Position numbers and translations under genes: made by a program. A stretch of 64,000 nt of DNA, from assembly GCF_015277895.1 (NCBI RefSeq), contig NZ_CP063815.1, positions 744,001 through 808,000 on the forward strand, in the 5' to 3' direction. Below the pieces are notes generated by a model. It worked only from the letters and a program-made list of their open reading frames with translations. It was not told where the DNA came from and did no database searches. This DNA is from Microbacterium abyssi (GTDB lineage Bacteria; Actinomycetota; Actinomycetes; Actinomycetales; Microbacteriaceae). Positions 7,214-15,698 of this stretch are shown here, piece after piece (the stretch's first letter is position 1; every line of letters begins with the position of its first letter).

Positions 7214-8011
7214 GTGAGTGAACTTCAGGACGCGAGGGTCCGTGGCCCGCGCGCTTACCTGACTTTCATCTTCATCGGCCTGATCGCCGGGCTCCTGTCG
7301 GGACTCTTCGGCGTCGGCGGCGGAACAGTCATCGTCCCGCTGCTCGTGCTCATGCTGCACTTCGACCAGCGTCTTGCCGCCGGCACCTCGCTGGCCGCCA
7401 TCGTGCCGACCGCGAGCATCGGCGTGATCTCTTACGCGGTGCACGGCTCGGTCGCCTGGATCCCCGCGATCATCCTCGCCGCCGGCGCCGTCATCGGCGC
7501 GCAGATCGGCACACGTCTGCTGCCGCGCATCTCGCAGAGCGCTCTGCGCTGGGGCTTCGTCGGCTTCCTCGTTATCGTCATCATCAGCCTCTTTCTCGTC
7601 ATCCCGTCGCGAGATGCGGTGTTCGAACTCGGCTGGATCAACGGCGCAGCGCTCGCCCTCGTCGGCGTGGGCACCGGCGTGCTCGCCGGGCTCATCGGCG
7701 TCGGCGGAGGCGTCATCGTCGTGCCCGTGCTGATGCTCGCGTTCGGCACCAGCGACCTCGAGGCCAAGGGCACGTCGCTGCTGATGATGATCCCCACGGC
7801 GCTGTCCGGCACGATCGGCAACCTCCGCCACCGCAACGTCGACCTGCTCGCCGCGCTCATCATCGGCGTCTCCGCCTGCACGATGACGGCGCTGGGCGCA
7901 TGGCTCGCCACGCTCATCGACCCGTTCGCCGGCAACATGCTCTTTGCCGCATATCTCGCCTTCATCGCCGTGCAGATGACGATCAAGGCGCTTCGCATGC
8001 GCGGGCGCTGA
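7214..8011 (+). CDS. TauE/SafE family sulfite/organosulfonate exporter-like permease
   Basis: The 265-residue protein has the twofold TauE/SafE pattern: a glycine-rich motif GLFGVGGGTVIVPLL near the N terminus repeated as GLIGVGGGVIVVPVL in the second half, with about eight membrane helices. The family exports sulfite, sulfonates or related anions across the cytoplasmic membrane; the substrate here is not evident. The GTG at 7214 is chosen because a -10 box TAGGCT (7201-7206) lies seven bases upstream (leaderless), and longer in-frame starts run through the rplQ terminator. No sulfur metabolism gene is adjacent. Confidence 0.85.
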   Translation: MSELQDARVRGPRAYLTFIFIGLIAGLLSGLFGVGGGTVIVPLLVLMLHFDQRLAAGTSLAAIVPTASIGVISYAVHGSVAWIPAIILAAGAVIGAQIGTRLLPRISQSALRWGFVGFLVIVIISLFLVIPSRDAVFELGWINGAALALVGVGTGVLAGLIGVGGGVIVVPVLMLAFGTSDLEAKGTSLLMMIPTALSGTIGNLRHRNVDLLAALIIGVSACTMTALGAWLATLIDPFAGNMLFAAYLAFIAVQMTIKALRMRGR

Positions 8012-8099
8012 GCCCCGACGCCGGCAACCGGCGCGGGCATCGGCCTTTCCCAGGGCTACGGGCGCCGAGCGTTCAGGGAGCGGTCGGTAGACTCATCTG

Positions 8100-8558
8100 G
8101 TGCCTGTGAATTCCGAATTGGTCGGCCGCGAGTTCCCGCCGACACCGCCGTACCTCGTCGGCCGCGAGAAGGTGCGCGAGTTCGCGCGTGCCGTATTCGC
8201 CGACGCTCCGCTGCACACCGATGTCGAGGCCGCTCGCGCTCTCGGACACGCAGACGTCGTCGCACCGCCCACGTTCGCCATGGTCATCCAGGACCTCACA
8301 CTCCAGCAGCTGCTGTCGGAACCCGACTCCGGGATCGTGCTGGCCCGCACCATCCACGCCGAGCAGAAGTTCACGTACTCGAAGCCGATCGTCGCGGGCG
8401 ACGAGCTCACAGGGCGGCTGAAGGTCACTGGCATCCGGATGATGGCAGGCAACGCGATGATCACGAGCGAAGCCGAGATCACGGATGCCGAAGGCTCCCA
8501 CGTCGTCACAGCCACCAGCGTGCTGCTGGTCGGCTCCGAAGAGAAGAGCGCCGCATGA
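8100..8558 (+). CDS. MaoC/FAS1-type dehydratase subunit, HadA-like (UPF0336-type)
   Basis: A 152-residue hot-dog-fold protein with the features of the HadA/HadC-like subunits of actinobacteria (start ...NSELVGREFPPTPPYLVGREKVREF, later VVAPPTFAMVI and HAEQKFTYSKPIVAGDEL). It lacks the catalytic D-x4-H motif, so it probably works as partner of the overlapping downstream subunit, which has it. In mycobacteria such pairs are (3R)-hydroxyacyl-ACP dehydratases; here the acyl substrate is unknown. A -10 box TAGACT (8088-8093) lies six bases before the GTG start, pointing to a leaderless mRNA. The last four bases overlap the next start (ATGA). Confidence 0.82.
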   Translation: MPVNSELVGREFPPTPPYLVGREKVREFARAVFADAPLHTDVEAARALGHADVVAPPTFAMVIQDLTLQQLLSEPDSGIVLARTIHAEQKFTYSKPIVAGDELTGRLKVTGIRMMAGNAMITSEAEITDAEGSHVVTATSVLLVGSEEKSAA

Positions 8559-8956
8559 GCTACAACGTCGGAGACGTGATCGCCGAGCGCGCCGTCCACC
8601 TCACCCGCGAATCGCTCGTCCGCTACGCCGGCGCTTCGGGGGACTTCAACCCCATTCACTACCGCGACGACGTCGCGGCATCCGTCGGGCTGCCGGGCGT
8701 CCTCGCCCACGGGATGCTGACCATGGGCCTCGCCTCTTCGGTCGTCGTCTCCGCGCTCGACGCGGGAGCGACGATCACCGAGTACGGCGTGCGATTCACG
8801 CGCCCGGTCGTCGTCGATCCCGAGAGCGGCGCCGACGTCTCGGTGCTCGCGAAGGTGGGCGCCGTCGACGAGACCTCCGCGCGCATCGATCTCACGGTGA
8901 AGCACGCCGACACGACGGTCCTCGTCAAGGCGCAGCTGCGCGTCTCGCTCCGATGA
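8555..8956 (+). CDS. MaoC-type (R)-hydroxyacyl dehydratase subunit, HadB-like
   Basis: The 133-residue hot-dog protein carries the hydratase-2 motif YAGASGDFNPIH with catalytic D30 and H35, followed by GVLAHGMLTMG that completes the active site. Together with the preceding HadA-like protein it should form a heterodimer that dehydrates (3R)-hydroxyacyl thioesters. It overlaps both neighbours by four bases (ATGA), so the two subunits and murB are translationally coupled. The hadAB-murB linkage is a conserved actinobacterial gene order; any functional tie between fatty acid and peptidoglycan synthesis is inference. Confidence 0.87.
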   Translation: MSYNVGDVIAERAVHLTRESLVRYAGASGDFNPIHYRDDVAASVGLPGVLAHGMLTMGLASSVVVSALDAGATITEYGVRFTRPVVVDPESGADVSVLAKVGAVDETSARIDLTVKHADTTVLVKAQLRVSLR

Positions 8957-10089
8957 CGGCGATCACCCCGATCCCGCTCGCGGAACTCACGACCCTGCGC
9001 ACCGGCGCCGCGCCGGAGCGGATGCTGGATGCCACGACCGCGGACGAGCTCGTCGAGACCCTCCGCGAGGTGTGGTCGCGCAACGACGAGTGGTTCGTGC
9101 TCGGCGGCGGCTCGAACCTGTTCGTCGGCGACGAGCCGTTCGACGGCACCGTGATCCGCATCCTCACCACGGGCATCGACCGACTGCCGTCCCCGCACGC
9201 CGGTCGCACACGCCTCCGGGTGCAGGCCGGGCACAACTGGGACGAACTCGTCGCGTACACCGTCGAGCAGGGGCTCGCGGGCATCGAGGCGATGAGCGGC
9301 ATCCCCGGCACGGTCGGCGCGGCACCCGTCCAGAACGTCGGCGCGTACGGGCAGGAGATCCAGGAGACCCTCGTCGAGGTCGAACTGATCGACGAGTCCA
9401 CCGGCGAGGTCCAGACGGTCCCGGCATCCGAACTGGGGCTCGGGTTCCGCACCTCGGTCCTCAAACACCACTACGGCGGCGCGCCGATCCGGCGAGCCGT
9501 CATCCTCACCGTGACGCTCGATCTCGCCGAGGCCGGCGAAGCCGGCCGCGCGATCGGCGGCGACCAGCTGCGCCGTGCCCTCGGGATCACGGGCGACGGG
9601 ATGGTGCCGCTGAGCCACGTGCGCGAACAGATCCTCACCACCCGCGCAGCGAAGGGGATGCTGCTCGATCCCGAGGATCCCGACACGAACAGCGCCGGCT
9701 CGTTCTTCCAGAACCTGATCGTGCCCGAGACCGTCGCCGCGCAGCTGCCGCCGGAGTGCCCGCGGTGGCCCGTGCAGCCCGACCTCGATGCGGCCACGGT
9801 GATCCCGCTCGAGTCGTTCGACGGTTACATCGCGCCCACCCCGAGTGTGAGGCCCGAGGTCAAGGTCAGCGCCGCCTGGCTCATCGAGAACGCCGGGATC
9901 TCCAAGGGGTTCCGGCTGCCCCGCTCGCGCGCCGGGATCTCGACGAAGCACGCGCTCGCCCTCACCAATCGCGGCAGAGCGACAGCGGGAGAGCTGGCGG
10001 AGCTCGCCCGTTACATCCAGGCGCGCGTGCACTCCGAGTTCGGCCTGCTGCTGCAGCCAGAGCCCGTGCTCGTCGGCGTCGAGCTGTAG
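8953..10089 (+). CDS. murB: UDP-N-acetylenolpyruvoylglucosamine reductase
   Basis: FAD-dependent cytosolic enzyme that reduces UDP-GlcNAc-enolpyruvate to UDP-MurNAc in peptidoglycan synthesis. The 378-residue protein shows RTGAA (16-20), the FAD-binding LGGGSNLFVGD (50-60), GIEAMSGIPGTVGAAPVQN with the conserved GAYGQE (110-135) and the general-acid serine S250 in NSAGSFFQN. A C-terminal glutamate in the QPEPVLVG region completes the site. It is a type I MurB. The ATG overlaps the preceding stop (ATGA); a longer in-frame extension upstream runs through the two dehydratase genes and is rejected. Confidence 0.95.
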   Translation: MTAITPIPLAELTTLRTGAAPERMLDATTADELVETLREVWSRNDEWFVLGGGSNLFVGDEPFDGTVIRILTTGIDRLPSPHAGRTRLRVQAGHNWDELVAYTVEQGLAGIEAMSGIPGTVGAAPVQNVGAYGQEIQETLVEVELIDESTGEVQTVPASELGLGFRTSVLKHHYGGAPIRRAVILTVTLDLAEAGEAGRAIGGDQLRRALGITGDGMVPLSHVREQILTTRAAKGMLLDPEDPDTNSAGSFFQNLIVPETVAAQLPPECPRWPVQPDLDAATVIPLESFDGYIAPTPSVRPEVKVSAAWLIENAGISKGFRLPRSRAGISTKHALALTNRGRATAGELAELARYIQARVHSEFGLLLQPEPVLVGVEL

Positions 10090-10107
10090 TCCGGCTACAC
10101 TCGCGGG

Positions 10108-10506
10108 ATGAGCGGACTCGTCCCGTACCTGTTCTTCCCCGGCAATGCCGCAGAGGCGCTCGCCTTCTACCGCGATGTGTTCGGAGGTGAGCTGCAGCTG
10201 CTCACCTACGAGCAGTTCGGCCGCACTGACGGGCCCGGTGATGCGATCGCGCACGGCCAGCTGAGCGGGGCCGTCGATCTGTTCGCCTCGGATGCCGCGG
10301 GCGACCAGGATGCCGTGCACATCGTCGGCGCGACGTTCTCACTGCTCGGCACCGCCGAGTCCGGAACCCTGCAGCAGTGGTTCGCCGCGCTGGCGGAGGG
10401 CGGCGCCATCACCGACCCGCTCCAGAAGCGCCAATGGGGCGATTTCGACGGCCAGGTCACCGATCGTTACGGCATCCGCTGGCTGATCGGCTACCAGGAG
10501 GCCTGA
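10108..10506 (+). CDS. VOC-superfamily protein (PhnB/glyoxalase-like)
   Basis: A 132-residue protein with the PhnB-like start VPYLFFPGNAAEALAFYRDVFGG and end DRYGIRWLIGY, which is the signature of the 3-demethylubiquinone-like branch of the vicinal oxygen chelate superfamily. Metal ligands are not all obvious, so enzymatic activity is uncertain. The start follows a -10 box TACACT (10096-10101) by six bases, a leaderless arrangement. The gene converges with the aminotransferase gene and palindromic element C lies in the gap. Confidence 0.82.
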   Translation: MSGLVPYLFFPGNAAEALAFYRDVFGGELQLLTYEQFGRTDGPGDAIAHGQLSGAVDLFASDAAGDQDAVHIVGATFSLLGTAESGTLQQWFAALAEGGAITDPLQKRQWGDFDGQVTDRYGIRWLIGYQEA

Positions 10507-10511
10507 CCGCT

Positions 10512-10583
10512 GGTGAGAATTGCCTTGCGGCGCGAGAATGCGCGTGGCACGGCAATTCTCAAGCGGCAGAGCAATTCTCACGG
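10512..10583. repeat. Palindromic four-unit element C (→→←←) between convergent genes
   Basis: Two direct units (GGTGAGAATTGCC at 10512-10524 and GCGAGAATGCGC at 10532-10543) are followed by two inverted units (reverse complements of 10551-10562, TTGAGAATTGCC, and 10570-10583, CCGTGAGAATTGCT). The common core is GAGAATTGC. The design equals that of elements A and B but the unit sequence differs. It lies between convergent genes and could also serve as a two-way terminator. Confidence 0.72.
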
Positions 10584-10615
10584 CCCAGGGTGCGGGCGGC
10601 GCGAAGGGACCGCCG

Positions 10616-11815
10616 CTACGCGAACAGGCGCTGCAGGCGCTGCACGCCCTCGAGCAGCTGGTCGTCGCCGAGGGCGTACGACAGGCGCAGGTACCCCGAA
10701 GGTCCGAAGGCCTCACCGGGGACGACCGCGACCTCGGCCTCGTCGAGGATGAGGTCGGCGAGCTCGAGCGATGTGGTCGGGGTCTTACCCGCCCACGTTC
10801 GGCCGAGCAGGCCCTGCACGTCCGGGTAGACGTAGAAGGCGCCCAGCGGGTTCGGAACCCGGACACCGTCGATCTTCGACAGCTCCGACACGATGAGCCG
10901 GCGCCGGCGGTCGAACGCCTCGCGGAACTGCTCGGCTTCGGTCTGGGGCCCGGACAGTGCCGCGACCGCCGCGCGCTGCGCGACGTTGTTCACGTTGCTC
11001 GTCAGGTGCGACTGCAGGTTGCCGGCGACCTTGATTGCGTCGGCCGGTCCGACCATCCAGCCCACTCGCCAGCCGGTCATGGCGTAGGTCTTGGCGACGC
11101 CGTTGACGAGGATCGTCTGGCCCGCGGCATCCGGCACCGCCTCGACGATCGAGGTCGCCTTCACTCCCTCGTAGGTGAGGTTCTGGTAGATCTCGTCGGA
11201 GATGACCCAGATGCCGTGCTCGACGGCCCACTCGCCGATCGCCTTGGTCTCTTCGGCGGTGTACACCGAGCCGGTCGGGTTCGAGGGTGAGACGAACACG
11301 AGCACCGTGGTGCGCTCGGTTCGGGCAGCCTCGAGCTGCTCGACGGTGACCTTGTAGTTCTGGTCGGCGCCGGCGAACACCTCGACCGGCGTGCCGTCGG
11401 CGAGTCGGATCGCCTCGGGGTAGGTGGTCCAGTACGGAGCCGGCAGCAGCACCTCGTCGCCGGGGTTCACCACGGCCTGGAACGCCTGGTAGACCGACTG
11501 CTTGCCGCCGTTGGTGACGATCACCTGCGTGGGCGCGACCTCCAGCCCGGAGTCCCGAAGCGTCTTCGCGGCGATCGCCTCGCGCAGTGCGGGCAGACCG
11601 GGAGCGGGGGTGTAGCGGTAGTTCGCCGGATCGGCGAGGGCCTCGGCGGCGGCATCCACGATGAACTGCGGCGTCGCGAAATCCGGCTCGCCGGCGGCGT
11701 ACGAGATGACGGGCTTGCCCTCGGCCTTCAGCGCCTTGGCCTTGGCATCGACCTTGAGGGTCGCCGACTCGGCGATGGCGGACAGTTTGCGGGAGAGTGG
11801 TGCGCGTTCGGTCAC
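10616..11815 (-). CDS. Pyridoxal-phosphate aminotransferase, aspartate aminotransferase class Ib
   Basis: A 399-residue fold-type I aminotransferase. Key residues are N179 (SPSNPTG), D207 and Y210 (SDEIY), the PLP lysine K242 ([15 protein letters not shown]) and the substrate-carboxylate arginine in YLRLSYA. The N-terminal SAGEPDF-like stretch ([11 protein letters not shown]) and length fit subgroup Ib, which transaminates aspartate and often prephenate or other acidic or aromatic acids. The GTG start is seven bases after a -10 box TACCAT on this strand (11823-11828), so the mRNA is probably leaderless. It stands alone, divergent from the acyl-CoA dehydrogenase gene. Confidence 0.9.
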   Translation of the reverse strand: MTERAPLSRKLSAIAESATLKVDAKAKALKAEGKPVISYAAGEPDFATPQFIVDAAAEALADPANYRYTPAPGLPALREAIAAKTLRDSGLEVAPTQVIVTNGGKQSVYQAFQAVVNPGDEVLLPAPYWTTYPEAIRLADGTPVEVFAGADQNYKVTVEQLEAARTERTTVLVFVSPSNPTGSVYTAEETKAIGEWAVEHGIWVISDEIYQNLTYEGVKATSIVEAVPDAAGQTILVNGVAKTYAMTGWRVGWMVGPADAIKVAGNLQSHLTSNVNNVAQRAAVAALSGPQTEAEQFREAFDRRRRLIVSELSKIDGVRVPNPLGAFYVYPDVQGLLGRTWAGKTPTTSLELADLILDEAEVAVVPGEAFGPSGYLRLSYALGDDQLLEGVQRLQRLFA

Positions 11816-11929
11816 ACCTCAGATGGTACTCGGGTGTCTCGGGCGGTTGGCGGAATCACGCACCGTACGACGCGGGCAGGGCGCAGTGGTCGACGAAGTG
11901 ACGCATCGATGCTCGAGATCAGTCAGTTC

Positions 11930-11958
11930 TTGGTGTGAGACTCAGTGCCAGGTATGCT
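11930..11958 (+). promoter_or_regulatory. Promoter of the acyl-CoA dehydrogenase gene
   Basis: TTGGTG (11930-11935) and TATGCT (11953-11958) are 17 bases apart. The start codon is 37 bases after the -10 box and has its own ribosome-binding site (CAGGAGTGA). Confidence 0.6.
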
Positions 11959-11995
11959 GAATCGCAGTCTCGAATTGTCTACTCAGGAGTGAACG

Positions 11996-13708
11996 ATGAG
12001 CGCTTACATCCCGCCCGTCTCCGACTACGCGTTCCTCTACCGGGAGGTCTTCGGCCGCGACATCGTCGCCGCGGCATCCGGCGGCGCGATCACTGCTGAC
12101 GACGCCGTCGAGATCATCGCCGGCGCCGGCGAGTTCGCTGCCGAAGTGCTCGCACCGCTCGACCGCCCGGGCGACCAGATCGGTGCGCGCCTCGAGAACG
12201 GCGAGGTGCATCTGCCGGCGGGCTTCGCCGAGGCCTATCAGGCGCTCGTCGAGGCCGGCTGGGTCAGCGCGACGGCGCCCGAGTCGGCCGGGGGCGACGG
12301 ACTGCCTGAGTCGGTGGGAGCCGGGCTCGGTGAGATCTGGAACGCCTCGAACATGGCCTTCTCGCTGTGCTGGATGCTGGGCGCAGGAGCCATCCACGCG
12401 CTCGATGCGGCGGCATCTGACGAACTGCGCGAGACCTACCTGACGAAACTGGTCAGCGGCGAGTGGACGGGCACGATGAACCTCACCGAGCCCGAGGCCG
12501 GCACGGATCTCGGCGCGATCCGGACGACGGCGACGCCGCGTGAAGACGGCACGTATTCGATCAGCGGCCAGAAGATCTTCATCACCTGGGGCGACCACGA
12601 CGCAGCACCGAACATCGTGCACCTCGTGCTCGCCCGCACGCCGGGAGCCCCTGAGGGCGCCAAGGGGCTCTCGCTGTTCGTCGCGCCACGCGTGCTCGTC
12701 GGGCCCGACGGTTCGCTGGGTGAGCGCAATCGCATTGAGACCGTAGCGATCGAGCACAAGCTCGGCATCCACGCCAGTCCCACCTGCGTGCTGTCGTACG
12801 AGGGCGCCACCGGGTACCTCGTCGGCGAGCTGCACGGAGGCCTCGCCGGCATGTTCGTGATGATGAACTCGGCCCGCGTGGGTATGGGCCATCAGGCGAC
12901 GGGTGTCTCCGACCGCGCGTACCAGGGTGCTGCCGCCTACGCCGCGGGGCGTCTGCAGGGGCCGGTGCAGGGGCGCGCTGCCGGCGCGCCGATCGCCGAG
13001 CACCCTGACGTGCGCCGCATCCTGCGCTCCATGTCGAGCCAGGTCTTCGCGATGCGGGCGCTCGCGGTCTACGTGGGTGACCTGTTCGACCGGGCGGAGA
13101 GCGACGAGGACGTGCTCCGGATGGCAGAGCTCTTCGTGCCGATCCTCAAGGGATGGGCGAGCGAGGAGGCGCTGCACGTCACCAGCGACGGCATCCAGGT
13201 CTATGGCGGTATGGGCTTCGTCGAGGAGACCGGTGCCGCCCAGCACTACCGCGACGCGCGCATCATCCCGATCTATGAGGGGACGACTGCGATCCAGTCG
13301 AACGATCTCATCGGTCGCAAGGTGCTGCGTGATCAGGGTGCGACCGTCGCCGAGTTGTTCGCGCAGATCGACGAGACTGTGCGGGCGCTGACGGCGGACG
13401 GGGGAGACCTCTCAGCTCGTCTCGCCGACCGCCTCGGCCGGGGGCTGGACGCCGCACGCCGCGCCACCGACGCCGTGCTCGCGTTCGGGCCGGGTCGCGA
13501 TGCCTCTGCCGTGAGCGTGCCGTACCTGATGCTGCTCGGCACCCTCGCCGGCGGATGGATGCACGCCCTCGCCGTCGTGGCGATCACCGCGCACTCCTCG
13601 CCGGACGAAGCGGATGCCGCCCGTCTCACTGATGCGGACTTCTACGCCGCCCACCACCTCGTACGTGTGCACGCGCTCGCCGAGACGGTCGCCGCCGGCG
13701 AGATCTGA
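11996..13708 (+). CDS. Acyl-CoA dehydrogenase family protein
   Basis: FAD enzyme that oxidises acyl-CoA to enoyl-CoA, passing electrons to ETF. The 570-residue protein belongs to the long branch (DmdC/FadE5-like) with an extra N-terminal helix (YRPPVSDYAFLYREVFG-type start) and a C-terminal extension after residue 460. Visible are MNLTEPEAGTDLG, the flavin-binding FITWGDHD, and the catalytic-base segment IYEGTTAIQSNDLIGRKV. Substrate specificity cannot be read from the sequence. It has a good ribosome-binding site and stands alone, convergent with aceB across repeat D1. Confidence 0.9.
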   Translation: MSAYIPPVSDYAFLYREVFGRDIVAAASGGAITADDAVEIIAGAGEFAAEVLAPLDRPGDQIGARLENGEVHLPAGFAEAYQALVEAGWVSATAPESAGGDGLPESVGAGLGEIWNASNMAFSLCWMLGAGAIHALDAAASDELRETYLTKLVSGEWTGTMNLTEPEAGTDLGAIRTTATPREDGTYSISGQKIFITWGDHDAAPNIVHLVLARTPGAPEGAKGLSLFVAPRVLVGPDGSLGERNRIETVAIEHKLGIHASPTCVLSYEGATGYLVGELHGGLAGMFVMMNSARVGMGHQATGVSDRAYQGAAAYAAGRLQGPVQGRAAGAPIAEHPDVRRILRSMSSQVFAMRALAVYVGDLFDRAESDEDVLRMAELFVPILKGWASEEALHVTSDGIQVYGGMGFVEETGAAQHYRDARIIPIYEGTTAIQSNDLIGRKVLRDQGATVAELFAQIDETVRALTADGGDLSARLADRLGRGLDAARRATDAVLAFGPGRDASAVSVPYLMLLGTLAGGWMHALAVVAITAHSSPDEADAARLTDADFYAAHHLVRVHALAETVAAGEI

Positions 13709-13850
13709 TTTCGTCTCGCTCCGCTCGCTCAATCCGTTTCGTCTCCGTCGCTTCGCTCCCTCGCTCAACGCCCCGCAGGGATACCCACGGGGCGTTGAGC
13801 GAGCGGAGCGAGACGAAACGGGTTGAGTGAGCCGTAGGCGAGTCGAAGCC
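13709..13850. repeat. Palindromic four-unit element D1 (→→←←) between convergent genes
   Basis: Unit 1 (13709-13735) and unit 2 (13736-13772) begin TTTCGTCTC and end GCTCAA; units 3 (13791-13820) and 4 (13821-13850) are inverted copies. Between them sits a small hairpin of the form GCCCCGC...CGGGGC. The element starts immediately at the stop codon of the acyl-CoA dehydrogenase gene and ends 18 bases before the aceB stop. A two-unit version lies at 26967-27026 and a single unit at 4471-4498. It may also end both transcripts. Confidence 0.8.
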
Positions 13851-13868
13851 AACCTTTGGCGATCGCGG

Positions 13869-15524
13869 TCAGTCCTCCTCCACCAGGAACTTCGAGTAGG
13901 CCGACAGCGTGAGGAACGCGGGGAACTCGGTACCCAGCGAGACCTCGCGGAAGATCTCCGCCGCGTCGTCGAAGCGGTCGCCGGCCGAGCGCGTCGCCTC
14001 CTCCAGCACCTCGGTGATCAGCCCCTCGATGTACTCGGGGGTGATGCGGGTGCCGTCGTCGGTCGAGCGGTCCTGATGGATCCACTGCCACACCTGCGAG
14101 CGCGAGATCTCCGCGGTCGCGGCATCCTCCATGAGGTTGTCGATCGCGACGGCGCCGAGACCCCGCAGCCATGCCTCGATGTAGCGGATGGCGACCGACA
14201 CGTTGCCGCGAACGCCCGCCGCCGTGATCGGGCGGCCGATGCGCAGATCGAGCAGGTCGGATGCCTGCACGTGCACGTCGTCGCGCTGACGATCGATCTG
14301 GTTCGGGCGGTCACCCAGCACGGCGTCGAACTCCGCACGGGCGGTGGGGATCAGATCGGGGTGCGCCACCCAGGTGCCGTCGAAGCCATCGCCGGCCTCG
14401 CGCTTCTTGTCGGCTGAGACCTTCTCGATCGCGCTCTGCGTCACCTCGGGGTCGCGACGGTTCGGGATGAAGGCGCTCATGCCGCCGATCGCGAAGGCGC
14501 CCCGCCTGTGGCAGGTCTGAACGAGCAGCTCGGTGTAGGCGCGCATGAACGGCACCGTCATCGTGATCTCGCTGCGATCGGGGAGCACGAAGCGCGCCCC
14601 GCGTCCGCGGTAGTTCTTGATGATGGAGAAGATGTAGTCCCAGCGTCCGGCGTTCAGACCCGCGCAGTGATCGCGCAGCTCGTACAGGATCTCGTCCATC
14701 TCGAACGCGGCGGGCAGCGTCTCGATCAGCACCGTCGCGCGGATCGTGCCGTGCTCGATTCCGATGTAATCCTCGGCGAACGTGAACACGTCGTCCCACA
14801 GCTTGGCCTCTTCGCTGGACTCCAGCTTGGCGATGTAGAAGTAGGGCCCGCGGCCGTTCGCGATCAGCGCCTCGGCGTTGTGGAAGAAGTACAGGCCGAA
14901 GTCGACGAGCGATCCGGATGCCGCCATGCTGCGGCCCGTGCGATCGATGAACGTCAGGTGCTTCTCGACGAGGTGCCAGCCGCGGGGGCGCATCACGATC
15001 GTCGGCGTCCGCTCGGCGGTGACCTCGTAGGTCTTGCCCTCGGGGGAGGTGAAGCTGAGTTCGCCGCGGATGGCGTCGCGCAGCGAGATCTGGCCGCCGA
15101 TAACGTTCTGCCAGGTGGGGCTGGTGGCGTCCTCCTGATCGGCGAGCCATACCTTGGCACCGGAGTTCAGTGCGTTGATGGTCATCTTGGGGTCGGTGGG
15201 GCCGGTGATCTCGACGCGGCGGTCCTCGAGCCCAGGGCCGGCTCCGGCGACGCGCCAGTCGGCGTCCTCGCGGATGTGCCGGGTGTCGTCGCGGAACTGC
15301 GGGTCCTGGCCGCTGCCGATCTCGAACCGGCGGCGCAGGCGGTCGGCCATCCGGTCGTGGCGACGGTTCGCGAAGCGGTGGTGGAGTTCGGTCAGGAAGG
15401 CGATCGCGTCCGGCGTGAGGATCTCGTCGAACCGGTCACGCGTCGGGCCGGTGACGGTGAGCGTCGGGCCCTGCTGAATCGTCTGCGTGGGAGCGGTGGT
15501 CGGGGGAGCGGTGGGAGTGGTCAT
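13869..15524 (-). CDS. aceB: Malate synthase A
   Basis: Second enzyme of the glyoxylate shunt: condenses glyoxylate and acetyl-CoA to malate in the cytosol. The 551-residue length and motifs fit isoform A: VWLADQEDATSPTW, IVMRPRGWHLVEKH, TVLIETLPAAFEMDEILYEL, NYRGRGARF, and the C-terminal YIEAWLRGLGAV...DAATAEISRSQVWQW. The ATG at 15524 follows AAAGGA at seven bases. A very long frame continues upstream but it is only an antisense shadow of the divergent regulator gene. aceA (isocitrate lyase) is not in the window. The divergent RamB-type gene probably controls it. Confidence 0.95.
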   Translation of the reverse strand: MTTPTAPPTTAPTQTIQQGPTLTVTGPTRDRFDEILTPDAIAFLTELHHRFANRRHDRMADRLRRRFEIGSGQDPQFRDDTRHIREDADWRVAGAGPGLEDRRVEITGPTDPKMTINALNSGAKVWLADQEDATSPTWQNVIGGQISLRDAIRGELSFTSPEGKTYEVTAERTPTIVMRPRGWHLVEKHLTFIDRTGRSMAASGSLVDFGLYFFHNAEALIANGRGPYFYIAKLESSEEAKLWDDVFTFAEDYIGIEHGTIRATVLIETLPAAFEMDEILYELRDHCAGLNAGRWDYIFSIIKNYRGRGARFVLPDRSEITMTVPFMRAYTELLVQTCHRRGAFAIGGMSAFIPNRRDPEVTQSAIEKVSADKKREAGDGFDGTWVAHPDLIPTARAEFDAVLGDRPNQIDRQRDDVHVQASDLLDLRIGRPITAAGVRGNVSVAIRYIEAWLRGLGAVAIDNLMEDAATAEISRSQVWQWIHQDRSTDDGTRITPEYIEGLITEVLEEATRSAGDRFDDAAEIFREVSLGTEFPAFLTLSAYSKFLVEED

Positions 15525-15698
15525 GATCGGAATCCTTTGCGTCGAGACGGATGCTGTTGTCTTGAGGGCCGGATGCTTCTGTGGAAGCGGGGGCCGTGGA
15601 GAGGCTTGACACCACTCTGAGTGAAGTTCGACCCTCCGGCCGCACGAATCCGAGGAGAAGAATTTCTGAACTTCTGCTTTTGTGACAGAATCAGCGCC
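15525..15698. promoter_or_regulatory. Divergent control region of aceB and the RamB-type regulator
   Basis: The 174-base gap carries both promoters. GAAGTTC (15623-15629) and its reverse complement GAACTTC (15668-15674) lie 45 bases apart centre to centre, the second next to CTGCTTTTGTGACAG. For the regulator, a -10 box CAGAAT (15686-15691) lies seven bases before the ATG. The heptamers could be regulator contacts; corynebacterial RamB sites contain an AACTTTGC core, which GAACTTCTGC resembles only partly. Confidence 0.45.

Noticed and set aside
7019..8011. Longer TauE/SafE protein starting at 7019
   Set aside because: The additional 65 codons overlap rplQ and its terminator in another frame, and a -10 box is placed for a start at 7214.
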